Shown: positions 1-11,072, counted from the stretch's first letter. The stretch: 64,000 bases of DNA from Ophiocordyceps camponoti-saundersi (nom. inval.) (GCA_003339415.1 PDHQ01000023.1:57892-121891), one strand, 5' to 3'. Made by a program: numbers and translations. Notes: a model not told the origin generated them from the letters alone.

Positions 1-3000
1 CTTCTGGTCTTCAGCCATCCAGCTCCGTGATCTCATCCAAGACCGGCGCAAAACAACTAACAACCTCGACATCAGGAGACGCTCTTACGCCAGGGAACAC
101 CTCGATCGCGGTCATTGACGAGAAGACAACCGCACACCGAGGACCCGTCACGCTGACCGGCTCAGTTGTAGATTCAGAGCTCAAGGAGACGAAGCTAACC
201 TCTCCCAATTCAACAACCAGCTTTGCCTCAGACAAGTCAGGCATTACCCCGGCCGCGGATCACGACCCTCAAGCAGGTTCCATCCCAGTCGCTTTCCCGG
301 GGACTCGCTCCCAAAGCTGGACCACTCTCTTGCGCCCCAGCACGGCCGCAGGGGCCGAGACGACAGCGTCTTCTGAGCTTTTGGCCAAGTCCTCCTCTGG
401 CGTTCACCCTGCCGCGATTCCCGGCTCAAGCACAGTTGACAGTGTTCCCGACAACTCAAAGGATGCCCTACACGCGGAGGAAATGCCAGCTAATGTCCGA
501 CATTCGAGCAACGATACGGATCTTGCTGGTTCGACTTCGACGACTTTTGCAACATCTCTTCGAACTTCGAGGCTTGGCGTTGGGGCTAGCTCTGGATTGG
601 GTTCGCAGGAGAGTCGTGGCCCTGACGAGGTTGAGTCGAGCGCATCTCCAGGGGGGTTGTCTTCCGAGGCGTCGTCGAACACGACGCCTGGCTACCCGCC
701 TATCGGCTCGACGAGATTCTCTGAGATTGGCAATTCATCAACTGGCGGTATCGTGGACGGGAAAACAACGTCGATCAGGGAGCAAGCTTTGACTTCAGAT
801 GCCAGTTCAACGAATGGGTCGTCGGCTTTGACTGAAGAACTTGTAACTTCAGCTAAAGACTCTTTCAACAGGAAAGACAAGTCTTTAACGGATGATCTCG
901 TCTCCGGTACTGCAGACGGGCCGACGAAGACTTCCTTCAAAGAGGCTGCAACCTCAGCTGATGCCACGGATAAGAAAACAGGGTCTTCATCGGACCGAGG
1001 TCAAATGTCAACCGGTAGCTTCGCGAACTCGTCTCTGGAGCAGGTTGCGATTCGGACTTCTGGTTCTGTGAAGAGGCCGGTGCAGACTCTGACTGAGGAA
1101 GTTGTCCCTTCAACTGGAGACTCTGCCAATAGACAGGGCAAGTCGTCAACAGATGGCATCGTCTCTGATTTCGACTCCGGTTTCAAGAATGAACCGACGA
1201 AGACTTCTAATGATGGCGTTGAGACCTCAGCTGATGATGCTGCGGATAAGAAAACAGGATCTTCATTGAAAGGGGCTCAGACATCGTCTGGCAGCTTCAG
1301 AAAGTCATCGATGAAGCATGCTGCAACCGACATTCCCTCTCGCGTGAAAAGACCGACGCAGCCACCAATGGAAGAGACGATGAAAGAGCCCGCAAAGACA
1401 TCAGCGCAACAAGCCATCTCTTCAGTTCCTGGTTCCCCGAACGGGTCAGCTGCGTCGTCAAGTGAAGACGCTGCGATCGGTGCCCCCGAGAGCGGCAATA
1501 GGGGCGAGTCGAGCTCGTCTTCTCACCTTGCTGGAGCGGATAAGAACCAGCCTCCCCTCACAACAGTTGTCCCTCATGGATCTGCCGAACATTCCGACGT
1601 GCCGGGCAACTCTGGAGTTGAGGCCTCGACTACAGCAGATAACAAATCAGGCTTCAACTCTGAATTCAGCTCGCCTTCTCCCCCGTCTGGACTGGATGGA
1701 ATCCCGCCTGCCTCTACCACAAGTATCTCCAGTAAATCTGACCACGGCTCTAACGCATCGGGTGACTCCGACACTGAGGCGCCGACGACCACCGCTGACA
1801 GTGTTCTGGGCTCGACTCCTGAATCGAGCTCGCTTTCTGGACCGGATGGACGCCCGCCTGCTTCGACTGAGGCTGCCTCTGGTGTATCTGACGGCGGATC
1901 TGACGTATCGGGTGGTTCTGAAGCTGGAGCGTCTATCACTGCGGATGGTGTTGAGAACTCAAGTGTCATTTCAAGCTCACACCCTCACCCGGCTGGAGTA
2001 GACAAGAACAACCTCTCCGACGGATCTAGCTCACCTGATCCCTCTGAAGACGAAGCTTCATCTACTCCGGACAGTTCTCGTGGCTCAAAGGCCAACTCAA
2101 GCTCAACCCCTCATCCGACTGAACCAGACAAACACCGACCTGATGAGACTGGTGCATCAAGTACTGCCGAAGCCTCAGATATTACGGATGGTTCTCGCAG
2201 CACGAAGCCAAGCTCGAGCTCAGCGTCTATCCCGACTGGGCAGGATGAGCAAAAGTCGACTGTCAAAGTCTCCGATGAGTCTGGCGCGTCGAGAAGTTTC
2301 GAGGCGTTGAACACTGAGGACGACTCTCGCAGCTCAACTCCTCTCCCGACCGGAGTATACGACCAAGACCCGTCTGCCTCAACTGCCAAAGTCTCGGATG
2401 AATCTGGCAAATCGAGTAGTTCTGAAGCTGGAGTATCAACCTCCTCGGACAGCTCTCACGAATCAAGCCCAGACCAAGACTCATCTCCTCGCCCAAGCTC
2501 TTCAAGCGGCGCAACAGGTCTAGACGAGCAATCATCCGCCTCACGTGCGGACAGGTCTGAATCCGGTGGGATGGCCCCGATCCCTTCAACATCAGCCGGT
2601 GCCAAGCCAACCGTCAAGACCGGGGAAGCTCCAACAGTCTCTGAGCCAAATGAGCCGACGGAGCCCTCACAGATTGGCGGTTCATCTCGCAGCTCTATCC
2701 TGTCACACTCCGAGACCGTCCCTACATCCAGTTCAGCTTCGACCTCGGACATCGCTCTCGGCCCAGAGGCTCCAGGTGGTTCGTCCCGAAGCTCTAATCT
2801 GTCCGACTCCGAGACCGTATCTACTTCGGATTCGGCGTCACACCACGCTCTCGATCCAAAGGCTTCCGGCGGTTCGTCTCACAGCTTCGACCTGTCTAAC
2901 GCGGATACCGCCTCTGCTTCTAGTTCATCTTCGACCTTGCATGACCCTCTAGGCCAAGAGGCTTCTCGTAGTTCGACTCACAGCTCTGATCTGTCCGGAT

Positions 3001-6000
3001 CCGAGGCTACTTTTGCCTCCAACTCAGCTTCGACCTCACCTGTCACTCTCGCGCCACAGACTCCCGTTACTGACAGCCAGTCTGGCGCAGGTGTTCAAGA
3101 TGAAGACAGAAAGTCGAGAGATCCCAAGTCTCGACCAACAAGCATCCTGGGCAACGATGGTAGCAGCTCTGACATGCTTGAATCCGAACCTCCCTTCGCT
3201 CCCGACTCAGCCTCGACCTCGCCCATCCCTCTCGACCAAGAGTCTTCTGGCGTTGACGGCCCGTCTCGAAGCGCCACGTCTGTTGCACACGTTCAACATG
3301 GAGACAAGGAGTCGAAAGACACTGAGCCTGTGCCGACGAGCATCTTGGGAATGGGTGTTGCGCCCATCACCACACCTGGAACGGTCACTGCCAGTTCCGG
3401 TACTACCGACACGGATGCTCGTAACTCTCAACACATGGAAGCGATAACGTCGACAACTCCAGGCTCGGGCCAGATCAACAAGGGGTCTACGCCTCCAACT
3501 GTCACCAGTCCGCACGACAACCTCGTCGGAAAGTTGACAGCCTCCAATAACGAGACGAGTCTCTCCTCAACCATTGATTCAGCTTCGACCGATGAGCAAG
3601 TTCCGGCAAGCATGCGGTCGGATGGTGCGATCAAGCTGGGCTCAGAGTCACAGCATAAGCCGGACAACGTGCCAACCTATGTGGCCAACAGCGAGACTCA
3701 ACAGCGTGTTCCCACGTCCGATAACGTGCTAGAAGAGACTTTGAAGGGTTCCCGTATATCGTCGGATGGAGACTCTACTGGCTTCCGGACTGCAAGCGTT
3801 ATACATCCTTCAAAGGACACTCGATTCCCTCAGCGGACATCTTCAGGATTCGAATCAGTGCCCAAGTCGGAGTCCATCGCCTCGTCAACCGCGACAACAC
3901 CACCGGAGGATATTATTCGCCAGTCTTCTGGCACCGTCCCGTCAGAGACCGATGGAGAGTGGAATCTTGGCTCTAGCTTTTCTGTGCCCGACGTCGTCTC
4001 GCAAACGCCGTCAGTCCCCGGATCCGATCCGAAGGCTTCGACAGATAATAATGAGGGTTCTCGAGAGCCAACTGCGGGAACCTCGGCAGAGGATCTCGTT
4101 CATGAGTCTCCTGCCACCGTCTCGCCCGGAGTTGATGGAGAAGAGCGTCTTCCCAATATGTCTGGCTCTGGCCTTGCAGTGCCGAATTCCGCATCAAAGA
4201 CGCCGTCGTCGGTCTCAGGATTCGATTCGATGACTTCAGGAGGAGTTAGTGAGTATCTTCGACAGCCAACTTCAGGAACCTCATCGGAGAACCTCATCCC
4301 TGAGTCTTCCGGAACCGTCTCATCAGTAATCGATGGAGAACATCATGGTGATCACGTCTCCGACTCTGTCCTTCCGGTTCCCGATCCCGTCTCAAAGATG
4401 GCGTCTTCAGTCTCCGGCTCCAAACAAAAGACTCCAACAGAAGTTGACAGAGATTCACAACACTCAGCCATTACTCCCGTTCCGGATACCGCCAACACCA
4501 CTGATGTTCATCCCGAGCCGTCTAGAGTTGTCTCATCTTCCGAGATTGCGTCAGCTTCTGAAGTCTTCGAGAGCACGTCAAGCAAGTCAGGATTCTACCG
4601 CACTTCCGGTGTGCACGACGCGTCCGACGGTAACAGCGCATCTCGAGCCAACGACACGCTGCCAGGCCACGGAGAGTCCCACGGCTTCCACGTTGCCTCT
4701 GTGACGCACACTGAGCCTTCAGATGTTCATCACGTCCCTGGTTCTGCGGTCAGGCCTCTTGATCCATGGGGCAACTTCAAATCTGCCAGCTCGACTCAGC
4801 CTTCACTCGCGGATGTGAATACTGCCCCTGGATCGATTCCGACAAGCGCAAGAGATGAAGCCAAGGAAAAGTCTCCCGCTCAGACCTCTTCTAGCTTGTA
4901 TATTGTGAAAGGACCGAGCTCAGAATCGTCTTCAACTCGGATATCTTCCGCATCGATAGGAACTCTCACCAGTGAAGGTCATATTGCAACATCGTCTGAC
5001 TCTGACTCGCCTTTCGGGACGCCTCACGTTTCTGGTTCGGTTGTCGAGCCTCTCGGTTCAAAAGATGGCTTGACTTCTGGTAGCTCAATTCAATCTTCAG
5101 TCGCGGATGGAGATCCTGCCCTTGGACTAAAGACGAGCACAGCAGACGATTCAGCACAGTTCTCCTCTGCGCCGGATGTTTTAGGGGGCTCAACCTCAGC
5201 GGCGTCTTCATCCCCGATACCATCTGCATCAGCCGGTACAGGTCATACAGCCGTATCAACTAATCCCGACTCTGAAGATGTCGAGAAGGAATCATCAGGC
5301 CTCGGCGTCGAAACTCATGGCGTGCTCCGAACTCCTCTCTCAGATGGACGGGACTCGATGTCTTCAACTCACGAAACCCCTGCGTCGACAAGCACAGATC
5401 GACTCACAACCTCTTCTGCTCCTGACCCTGAAGGCGTGGAGAGAGAGCCTCTTTCCAGCATCGAGACTCACGGCGTTGCTCAGCCTTCCCTCTCAGAAGA
5501 ATCGGACTCAGTTTCGCCAACCCGTGAAGCCTCAGCATCGACAAGCACAGATCATGTCGCAACACCTTCTGTTTCTGACACCGAGGAGAGAGAATCCCTC
5601 ACGTACAGCGTTGAGACTCAGAGCAAGCTTCGGCCTTCTTCCTCGGATGAATGGGCATCAGAACGGGTTACAGACTTGTCTGAGGCTTCGTCAACTCCTG
5701 GACTTGGAGATTTCACCTCAGTCTCTGTCAGCACGCCGGATCAAGACGTAGAGATATTGAGCACCGGCTTCGACCCGAACAAGTCAGAACGGCTTTCGGT
5801 CTCGGATGTTGGGTCTTTCGATCCGAGTCGTTCCGAAGAAGGAATCTTGTCAGCTTCCACATCGGGAACGTCTTCCTCTCATGCTTCCGAGATGGCGAAG
5901 CCAAAGACTTTGGGTGGCGGCATCGAAGATTCTAATGTCAATACTGAGTCTTCAGTGTCTCAAGTTTCTTCGAGCCTCGTCGAATCTACTGGGACCAATA

Positions 6001-9000
6001 AGTCAACTTCTGGTTCTCATCTTAAGCTACCTTCAACCAGTCCCGAAACGGCGACTGAATCCTTCGATCCAAGTCAATCCGTAGAAGCGAACCTGTCAAC
6101 CTCCACGTCGAGAACGTCTTCCTCTCATCTTCATGACGTGAAGAAGCCAGAGTCTCCGGGTATCAACGTCAAAGAGGCTGGTGTCACTTCTGCCGATGCT
6201 GAATCTCAAGTATCTCGACCTCCTTTCGAAACCATCAAGTCCAGCATGTCAGCTTCTGACTTTGACGTGTCGACTCGAAATCAGGCTTCATCCGGTACTA
6301 TGACAACGACTAACGATGGTGTGAGAGTGTCTTTTAGCGATATGGGCGAGAAGTTGGCGTCTTCACTTGGCGATGGGAAATATGCCTCGAGAACGTCTTC
6401 ACCAGCTTCCGAGGCGGAAGCCGAACTCTCATCATCCACGCCATTCATGTCTGGGCCGGCTTCTGTATCGCGGCCAACTTCGAAGCCTCAGGGGCCTGTT
6501 TCTGAGACTGATGCCGAGCTGCCATCAGGGAATAGGGAGACTGAGCCGTTTGGGAAAACCGTTTCCATGCCATTCCGTACAGGATGGGTTCCAATCTCGT
6601 CTCAACTTCGAGTTCCAATTTCTGAAGGTGGCCAAGACTCTTCATCGGGGACTCAGGAGAGAGGGAGCTCTGAGACTGCCATTTCCACGCCGTTCACTTC
6701 AGAACCTGCGTCGATATCGCGACCATCTTTCAAGCCTGAAGACTCAGCTTCCGAAGCTTCAGCAATGAATGGCGATACCGAGTTCTTTGACCCAGCTACT
6801 TCCACGCTGATGACTCCAGAACCAGCATCAGTGTTATCGTCAACTTCTCACGTCTCAGCTTCTCAGTCACCAGGATCTGTCTCCAGCTGGGAAATGAAAG
6901 ACAACTCGGAGCTTTCAGAGCCCATCACCTCGGCAAGGAAGCAGGAGACTCAACTCCTCACGACAACCGATCCCACATCTCCCACTTCAGCACCTGGCTC
7001 AGCATCACGACCGACTCCCGAAATACCTCAAGGACCTGCTTCCAGCGACGAGGCATCGAGAGAAGACTCGGAGCTTTCAGGCTCCATCCATTCGCCACTT
7101 CATCCATCTTCACCACCTTCAGCACCGGATGCCGAGCAGTCAGCCTCGACATCTTCGGCACAACTTCAAGCTCAACTATCTTTATCGACTTCCGAGACTG
7201 ACGGCGACTTCTCATCCGATACCCATCAGCCAACTTCGTCCTCGCTGGTCGTTTCAGAACCAGCTTCAGTGTCACAACCAACTAATCAACCCCAAGACTC
7301 TGTTTCTGGCTCTGGTGTAGCAAAAGAGGACTCTGGCATTTCAGAACCCGTCAGCTCGTCACGATATCCAGCCTCGCAATCTTCTTCAGCGCCAATGGTC
7401 ACACAGTCGACCTCGACGTCTCGGACAGATTCCCAGGATGAATCTTCTTGGTCGACTTCTGATGGCGGAGTGGAAGTTCCTGGTTCTATCATAGATGAAG
7501 AGCCAGTACCGTCATCGCCTACGGGGACGAAGCACGACAGTCTGCCTTTGGTTTCAGACTCTGACACCATGTTGGCTTCCACTGCCGTCAGCTCGACGTC
7601 GTCTTTCGATGGGGAAGAGCCGCACGCCTGGTCAGATCAGGAGACGTCATCTGTGGTTTATGATTCCGCCTCTGAGCTCACTGCGTCAAGAACGTCAGTT
7701 CCGGCAACTTCAGCAACGCAATCCAGGCCGGTAGAAGCCGGTGACAAGTCGAAGAGCTCGTCAACTGCTTACACGGACCGATTCTCAACGCTTGAGCCGA
7801 AAGAGACAACTGCTAGCTTCGATGGTTCAGCGGATAAGACGGCGGTCGACTCTCACGCCAGCTCTACGAGTTTCGAATCTCTTGAAGACGGCCAGACGAC
7901 GACTTCGCGGTTTGCCCAGCCGTCCATCAGCGTCGAAGGACAGTCTCAGTCCTCGACCAGCTCAGGTGGCTCGCCTACCGAACACGTCTGGGACATGACA
8001 AGCAACGGATCCCCTGGGTCGTTCACTAGCGACGAGTCTTCTCTATCCCCCAGCAGGACCGTCGACGAGTCTCTGAGCGGAGGGACGCTTTTGTCGGTTG
8101 ATGACAAGAGCAGTGGAAAGCCTGTAACGTTGGGCGATGATACCAGTCAGGAGAGCCGTACGTCGTCTAGCAGCGGCATGTTCGTTTCTTCTACTGCTGC
8201 TTCTTCTTCGTCTTCTTCCGAGGAGACGCCATTCACGACAACTGGCAGCACCGACAGAGACTCTTCCGTCGAGTTCAACGATGGAGAATCGCGTGCTTCG
8301 TCCAACAAGGAAGCCAGCGAGGAAACATCGGCCTCGTCTACGACAACTGACACGACCAACAGAGAGCCGTCTAAGACGGTAGAAGCCAAGTGGACGATGA
8401 CGAAGACGTTCACCGTCTCGAGCTGCGCGCCCACCGTCACCGACTGTCCGATCGGACGACTCTTCTTCGACGACGTCGTCACGGGACAGCGGCAGATGAC
8501 GGCGAAGACAACCTTGACCAAGACGTACACCGTGGTTCGTTGCGCGGCGAAGACGACGCGCTGCCCGGTGGACAATCTCCGAAGCGGAGTCGTTGTTGCT
8601 ACGGCCGTGGCTACGCCTCCCGTCGTTGTCGTCGAATCTTCTCGACTGGCTTTCGATTCTTCTCGAATGGCTTCCGGCTCTTCTCGTCTGGCCTCTACTT
8701 TGATGCCAGTGCCGACTCAAGGGCCTGTCGTTACGGCTACGCTGACGAGAACGCTGATGGTCAAGAGCTGCGTCAGGGATACCGGCGACTGCGGTTCTGG
8801 CGAGCTGGTTATCGTCGAGGAGACGGCCAAGACGATGTCGTCGGATGGCAAGACGAAGACGCTCGACGTCACCGGGATTGAGGTCAAGGCACCGACGGCT
8901 CTCGGAGGACAAGTCCTGACGACTATCAAGACGCTGGTGCGGACGTTCACCGTCAAGAAGGAGGATTCGGCTACGACAGGGTTGCCAGCTCTGGATGAGC

Positions 9001-10535
9001 AGTCTGCGGAGACGACGAGGACGTATCCTGCCGATGATGAGAGACATGGCGTGACGATGGCTCAGGAAGATCAGTTCCCGACTCCGGCGTCGACACTTAC
9101 AAGAACGATGCCAACAGACAAGAATCAACTGATGACGACCATTGTTCAGACCAAGACAACGACAGAGACGATGACTCTCACCCTGGACCAGATGGCGACT
9201 CAGACTCTCAAACCCACGGAAGAAGACTACGTGACAACCATTGTGCGAACATTGACGTACACGACGACGGTTACGAAGGAGAATCACATGACGGTTTCCC
9301 CTGACCCGACGGTGACGGCTTCAGTTCCGAGGCAAGATTCGGTAACGACGATTGTGCGGACGGTGACGAAGACGATGACTTTGCATCAGGGCGCGGTCGA
9401 GACGATCAGCCCGGAGGAGGAGGAGAGATATTACGTGGCGACTGTTATTCGAACGCTGACGTGCACCACGACGGCGAGGAAACATCACCAGGTGACGATT
9501 TCAGAAGACGGTGACAACTCTCTCGCTACGACGCCCACCGCGGGCTCAGCCTCAAGCGAGGAGTTGGCGGAGACGGTCCAGACGACGACAATGGATGAGA
9601 TTGCTCAGACGCCTGTTCCGGAAGAAGGGCATGTGATAACCCTCGTTCGGACAATGACGTACACGACGACGGTGACGATTCCCCACGAGGATGCATCTCC
9701 TACTGCGACTTCGGGTTCGGGTTCGGGTTTAGTTGGAGAGGTGGTGACAGTTGTGCGAACGGTGACGGAGACGAGGACCTTATCCGCGACCCAGACAGCA
9801 GCTCAAGAAGGACACTCAACGACGAAGCTGAAAATTCCAACGGCGTCTCAATCCCCTTCGCCGACGGCTTTGGATACCAAGTTTGAGAGTGCCGTAGATG
9901 AGGAACGGGGTGTTTCAACTGGGCAACGAGCTTCGACGAACTGCACCACTTCTTCCATCTCAACTTCAGCAACGGAGAAGACGAGAACGGCGTTGGAGAA
10001 GGAGAGTTTCCGGACGACGATTACGCTCACCAAGACTCGCGTGTTTAGCAACTGCAGCAGAGCGTCTACATCTTCTTCTTCTTCCTCTGCCTCTGCCTCT
10101 GCCTCTGCATCTTCATCTTCATCTTCGTCGACATCTCGTCTTGACAAAAGTCTCTTCACACCGTCACCGTCACCTTCAAGCAACGAGAATCCCACAAGCC
10201 CGTCTCCAGCCTCAACCTCAGCCTCAGAACCCACAACCAACATCCCGAAACAACCACCATCTTCAACGCGCTGCACCAAATCCCCCCCATCACCAAGCAA
10301 AACCTCACCTCCACGCCGACACCCCAAGACGAAGCTCAATCCTCAAAACGGCACAAGCCACAACCATCTAAACGCCTCATCCTCACCCTCGTCTTCATCT
10401 CAACAGTTCCATCTCCCGCCACCACCGCCGCCGCCACCAATCCACCACCACACCTCACCAGCCTCGAAACCAACTCCAGCCAAACACCTCATCTCACCAA
10501 CCCTCCTCATCATCAGCCTCCTCTTCCTCTTCTAA
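1..10535 (+). CDS. giant Ser/Thr-rich mucin-like cell-surface protein, 5' partial, probable GPI anchor
   Basis: The frame is open from the left edge (first codon at 3), so the true start lies outside; the GTG at 27 is not a eukaryotic start. More than 3,500 codons lack a stop or an obvious intron. Up to about 8390 the protein is almost entirely Ser, Thr, Pro, Gly, Asp and Glu in diverged tandem repeats, as in heavily O-glycosylated wall proteins. Three Cys-pair units follow (SSCAPTVTDCP, VRCAAKTTRCP, KSCVRDTGDCG; about 8410-8800), then a series of TIVRTxTxTTTV-type segments to about 9790, a Ser run (10070-10130), a Pro/Ser-rich part and a hydrophobic C-terminus (LISPTLLIISLLFLF) resembling a GPI-attachment signal. 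TxTxTVxSCxPTxTxC-like units are typical of fungal GPI wall proteins and adhesins. Adhesion or wall function is inferred. The secretion signal, if present, is upstream of the window. Confidence 0.8.
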   Translation, partial: SGLQPSSSVISSKTGAKQLTTSTSGDALTPGNTSIAVIDEKTTAHRGPVTLTGSVVDSELKETKLTSPNSTTSFASDKSGITPAADHDPQAGSIPVAFPGTRSQSWTTLLRPSTAAGAETTASSELLAKSSSGVHPAAIPGSSTVDSVPDNSKDALHAEEMPANVRHSSNDTDLAGSTSTTFATSLRTSRLGVGASSGLGSQESRGPDEVESSASPGGLSSEASSNTTPGYPPIGSTRFSEIGNSSTGGIVDGKTTSIREQALTSDASSTNGSSALTEELVTSAKDSFNRKDKSLTDDLVSGTADGPTKTSFKEAATSADATDKKTGSSSDRGQMSTGSFANSSLEQVAIRTSGSVKRPVQTLTEEVVPSTGDSANRQGKSSTDGIVSDFDSGFKNEPTKTSNDGVETSADDAADKKTGSSLKGAQTSSGSFRKSSMKHAATDIPSRVKRPTQPPMEETMKEPAKTSAQQAISSVPGSPNGSAASSSEDAAIGAPESGNRGESSSSSHLAGADKNQPPLTTVVPHGSAEHSDVPGNSGVEASTTADNKSGFNSEFSSPSPPSGLDGIPPASTTSISSKSDHGSNASGDSDTEAPTTTADSVLGSTPESSSLSGPDGRPPASTEAASGVSDGGSDVSGGSEAGASITADGVENSSVISSSHPHPAGVDKNNLSDGSSSPDPSEDEASSTPDSSRGSKANSSSTPHPTEPDKHRPDETGASSTAEASDITDGSRSTKPSSSSASIPTGQDEQKSTVKVSDESGASRSFEALNTEDDSRSSTPLPTGVYDQDPSASTAKVSDESGKSSSSEAGVSTSSDSSHESSPDQDSSPRPSSSSGATGLDEQSSASRADRSESGGMAPIPSTSAGAKPTVKTGEAPTVSEPNEPTEPSQIGGSSRSSILSHSETVPTSSSASTSDIALGPEAPGGSSRSSNLSDSETVSTSDSASHHALDPKASGGSSHSFDLSNADTASASSSSSTLHDPLGQEASRSSTHSSDLSGSEATFASNSASTSPVTLAPQTPVTDSQSGAGVQDEDRKSRDPKSRPTSILGNDGSSSDMLESEPPFAPDSASTSPIPLDQESSGVDGPSRSATSVAHVQHGDKESKDTEPVPTSILGMGVAPITTPGTVTASSGTTDTDARNSQHMEAITSTTPGSGQINKGSTPPTVTSPHDNLVGKLTASNNETSLSSTIDSASTDEQVPASMRSDGAIKLGSESQHKPDNVPTYVANSETQQRVPTSDNVLEETLKGSRISSDGDSTGFRTASVIHPSKDTRFPQRTSSGFESVPKSESIASSTATTPPEDIIRQSSGTVPSETDGEWNLGSSFSVPDVVSQTPSVPGSDPKASTDNNEGSREPTAGTSAEDLVHESPATVSPGVDGEERLPNMSGSGLAVPNSASKTPSSVSGFDSMTSGGVSEYLRQPTSGTSSENLIPESSGTVSSVIDGEHHGDHVSDSVLPVPDPVSKMASSVSGSKQKTPTEVDRDSQHSAITPVPDTANTTDVHPEPSRVVSSSEIASASEVFESTSSKSGFYRTSGVHDASDGNSASRANDTLPGHGESHGFHVASVTHTEPSDVHHVPGSAVRPLDPWGNFKSASSTQPSLADVNTAPGSIPTSARDEAKEKSPAQTSSSLYIVKGPSSESSSTRISSASIGTLTSEGHIATSSDSDSPFGTPHVSGSVVEPLGSKDGLTSGSSIQSSVADGDPALGLKTSTADDSAQFSSAPDVLGGSTSAASSSPIPSASAGTGHTAVSTNPDSEDVEKESSGLGVETHGVLRTPLSDGRDSMSSTHETPASTSTDRLTTSSAPDPEGVEREPLSSIETHGVAQPSLSEESDSVSPTREASASTSTDHVATPSVSDTEERESLTYSVETQSKLRPSSSDEWASERVTDLSEASSTPGLGDFTSVSVSTPDQDVEILSTGFDPNKSERLSVSDVGSFDPSRSEEGILSASTSGTSSSHASEMAKPKTLGGGIEDSNVNTESSVSQVSSSLVESTGTNKSTSGSHLKLPSTSPETATESFDPSQSVEANLSTSTSRTSSSHLHDVKKPESPGINVKEAGVTSADAESQVSRPPFETIKSSMSASDFDVSTRNQASSGTMTTTNDGVRVSFSDMGEKLASSLGDGKYASRTSSPASEAEAELSSSTPFMSGPASVSRPTSKPQGPVSETDAELPSGNRETEPFGKTVSMPFRTGWVPISSQLRVPISEGGQDSSSGTQERGSSETAISTPFTSEPASISRPSFKPEDSASEASAMNGDTEFFDPATSTLMTPEPASVLSSTSHVSASQSPGSVSSWEMKDNSELSEPITSARKQETQLLTTTDPTSPTSAPGSASRPTPEIPQGPASSDEASREDSELSGSIHSPLHPSSPPSAPDAEQSASTSSAQLQAQLSLSTSETDGDFSSDTHQPTSSSLVVSEPASVSQPTNQPQDSVSGSGVAKEDSGISEPVSSSRYPASQSSSAPMVTQSTSTSRTDSQDESSWSTSDGGVEVPGSIIDEEPVPSSPTGTKHDSLPLVSDSDTMLASTAVSSTSSFDGEEPHAWSDQETSSVVYDSASELTASRTSVPATSATQSRPVEAGDKSKSSSTAYTDRFSTLEPKETTASFDGSADKTAVDSHASSTSFESLEDGQTTTSRFAQPSISVEGQSQSSTSSGGSPTEHVWDMTSNGSPGSFTSDESSLSPSRTVDESLSGGTLLSVDDKSSGKPVTLGDDTSQESRTSSSSGMFVSSTAASSSSSSEETPFTTTGSTDRDSSVEFNDGESRASSNKEASEETSASSTTTDTTNREPSKTVEAKWTMTKTFTVSSCAPTVTDCPIGRLFFDDVVTGQRQMTAKTTLTKTYTVVRCAAKTTRCPVDNLRSGVVVATAVATPPVVVVESSRLAFDSSRMASGSSRLASTLMPVPTQGPVVTATLTRTLMVKSCVRDTGDCGSGELVIVEETAKTMSSDGKTKTLDVTGIEVKAPTALGGQVLTTIKTLVRTFTVKKEDSATTGLPALDEQSAETTRTYPADDERHGVTMAQEDQFPTPASTLTRTMPTDKNQLMTTIVQTKTTTETMTLTLDQMATQTLKPTEEDYVTTIVRTLTYTTTVTKENHMTVSPDPTVTASVPRQDSVTTIVRTVTKTMTLHQGAVETISPEEEERYYVATVIRTLTCTTTARKHHQVTISEDGDNSLATTPTAGSASSEELAETVQTTTMDEIAQTPVPEEGHVITLVRTMTYTTTVTIPHEDASPTATSGSGSGLVGEVVTVVRTVTETRTLSATQTAAQEGHSTTKLKIPTASQSPSPTALDTKFESAVDEERGVSTGQRASTNCTTSSISTSATEKTRTALEKESFRTTITLTKTRVFSNCSRASTSSSSSSASASASASSSSSSSTSRLDKSLFTPSPSPSSNENPTSPSPASTSASEPTTNIPKQPPSSTRCTKSPPSPSKTSPPRRHPKTKLNPQNGTSHNHLNASSSPSSSSQQFHLPPPPPPPPIHHHTSPASKPTPAKHLISPTLLIISLLFLF
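3898..4440 (+). repeat. three diverged 61-66-residue repeats inside the mucin-like protein
   Basis: Three copies of a unit with core TSxEDLxxxSxGTVSxxxDGE start near 3898, 4081 and 4279, about 183 and 198 nt apart. Each is followed by a VPxxxSKTxSSVSGS-like tail. The copies differ at many codons, so the duplication is not recent. Other unit families occur in the same gene, for example GGSSRSSxLSDSETxS (about 2680-3010) and VETHGVxxxxLSxxxDS (about 5280-5640). Confidence 0.6.
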
Positions 10536-11072
10536 TCTCTTTTCTCCTCTCTATTCTTATTCTCTTCTTCACGATGATATAACTGCCTTCTCTCCCCCTC
10601 ACCGAAACCAAGATCAAACACCAAACAGGTGAAGCTGAGAAAAAGAAAGTCAAATCATCATGTTTTTCATTCATCATCTTTCTTGTTAGCGTTGAGGTTT
10701 TTTTTTTTTCCTTATAGCGAATGTACTTTCTTCTCTACTTCATCTCCATGGCCTCAAACCTCATCAGAAGGCCATGACGGAGACTCTTCATTTCTCTTCA
10801 TGTCCTTTCTCTTCCTCTTCCATCACACATACCTACCTATACGCTACTGTAAATGTACTCGTTTCTTTCTTCTCTCTTCTTCTTCTTCTTCTCCTTCTCC
10901 TTCTTCTTCGTCAAGCAAAAAAAAAGGGGGTGTGGAAAAGACTGTGTTAGACTGTTCTAAAAACTGCCGGATTTTATTCTTAACGCCATCCAGATAGAAT
11001 GCATAGAAAAATACACTCGATGGCTTCAACCCCCTCTTCTCCGCGTAACACGTTTCCCCTCATAGCTCCTCA
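10536..11072. other. convergent 3' intergenic region
   Basis: This lies between the stop codons of the mucin-like gene (+) and MED1 (-). It contains T-rich tracts, a TTC-type run near 10880-10912 and an A9 run near 10916. No coding potential was recognised; it presumably holds the two 3' UTRs. Confidence 0.6.

Noticed and set aside
8043..9287. 414-codon open frame on the minus strand inside the mucin-like gene
   Set aside because: It is Arg/Ser-rich shadow coding opposite a Thr/Ser/Asp-rich exon with strong codon bias; it has no domain and no splice context.
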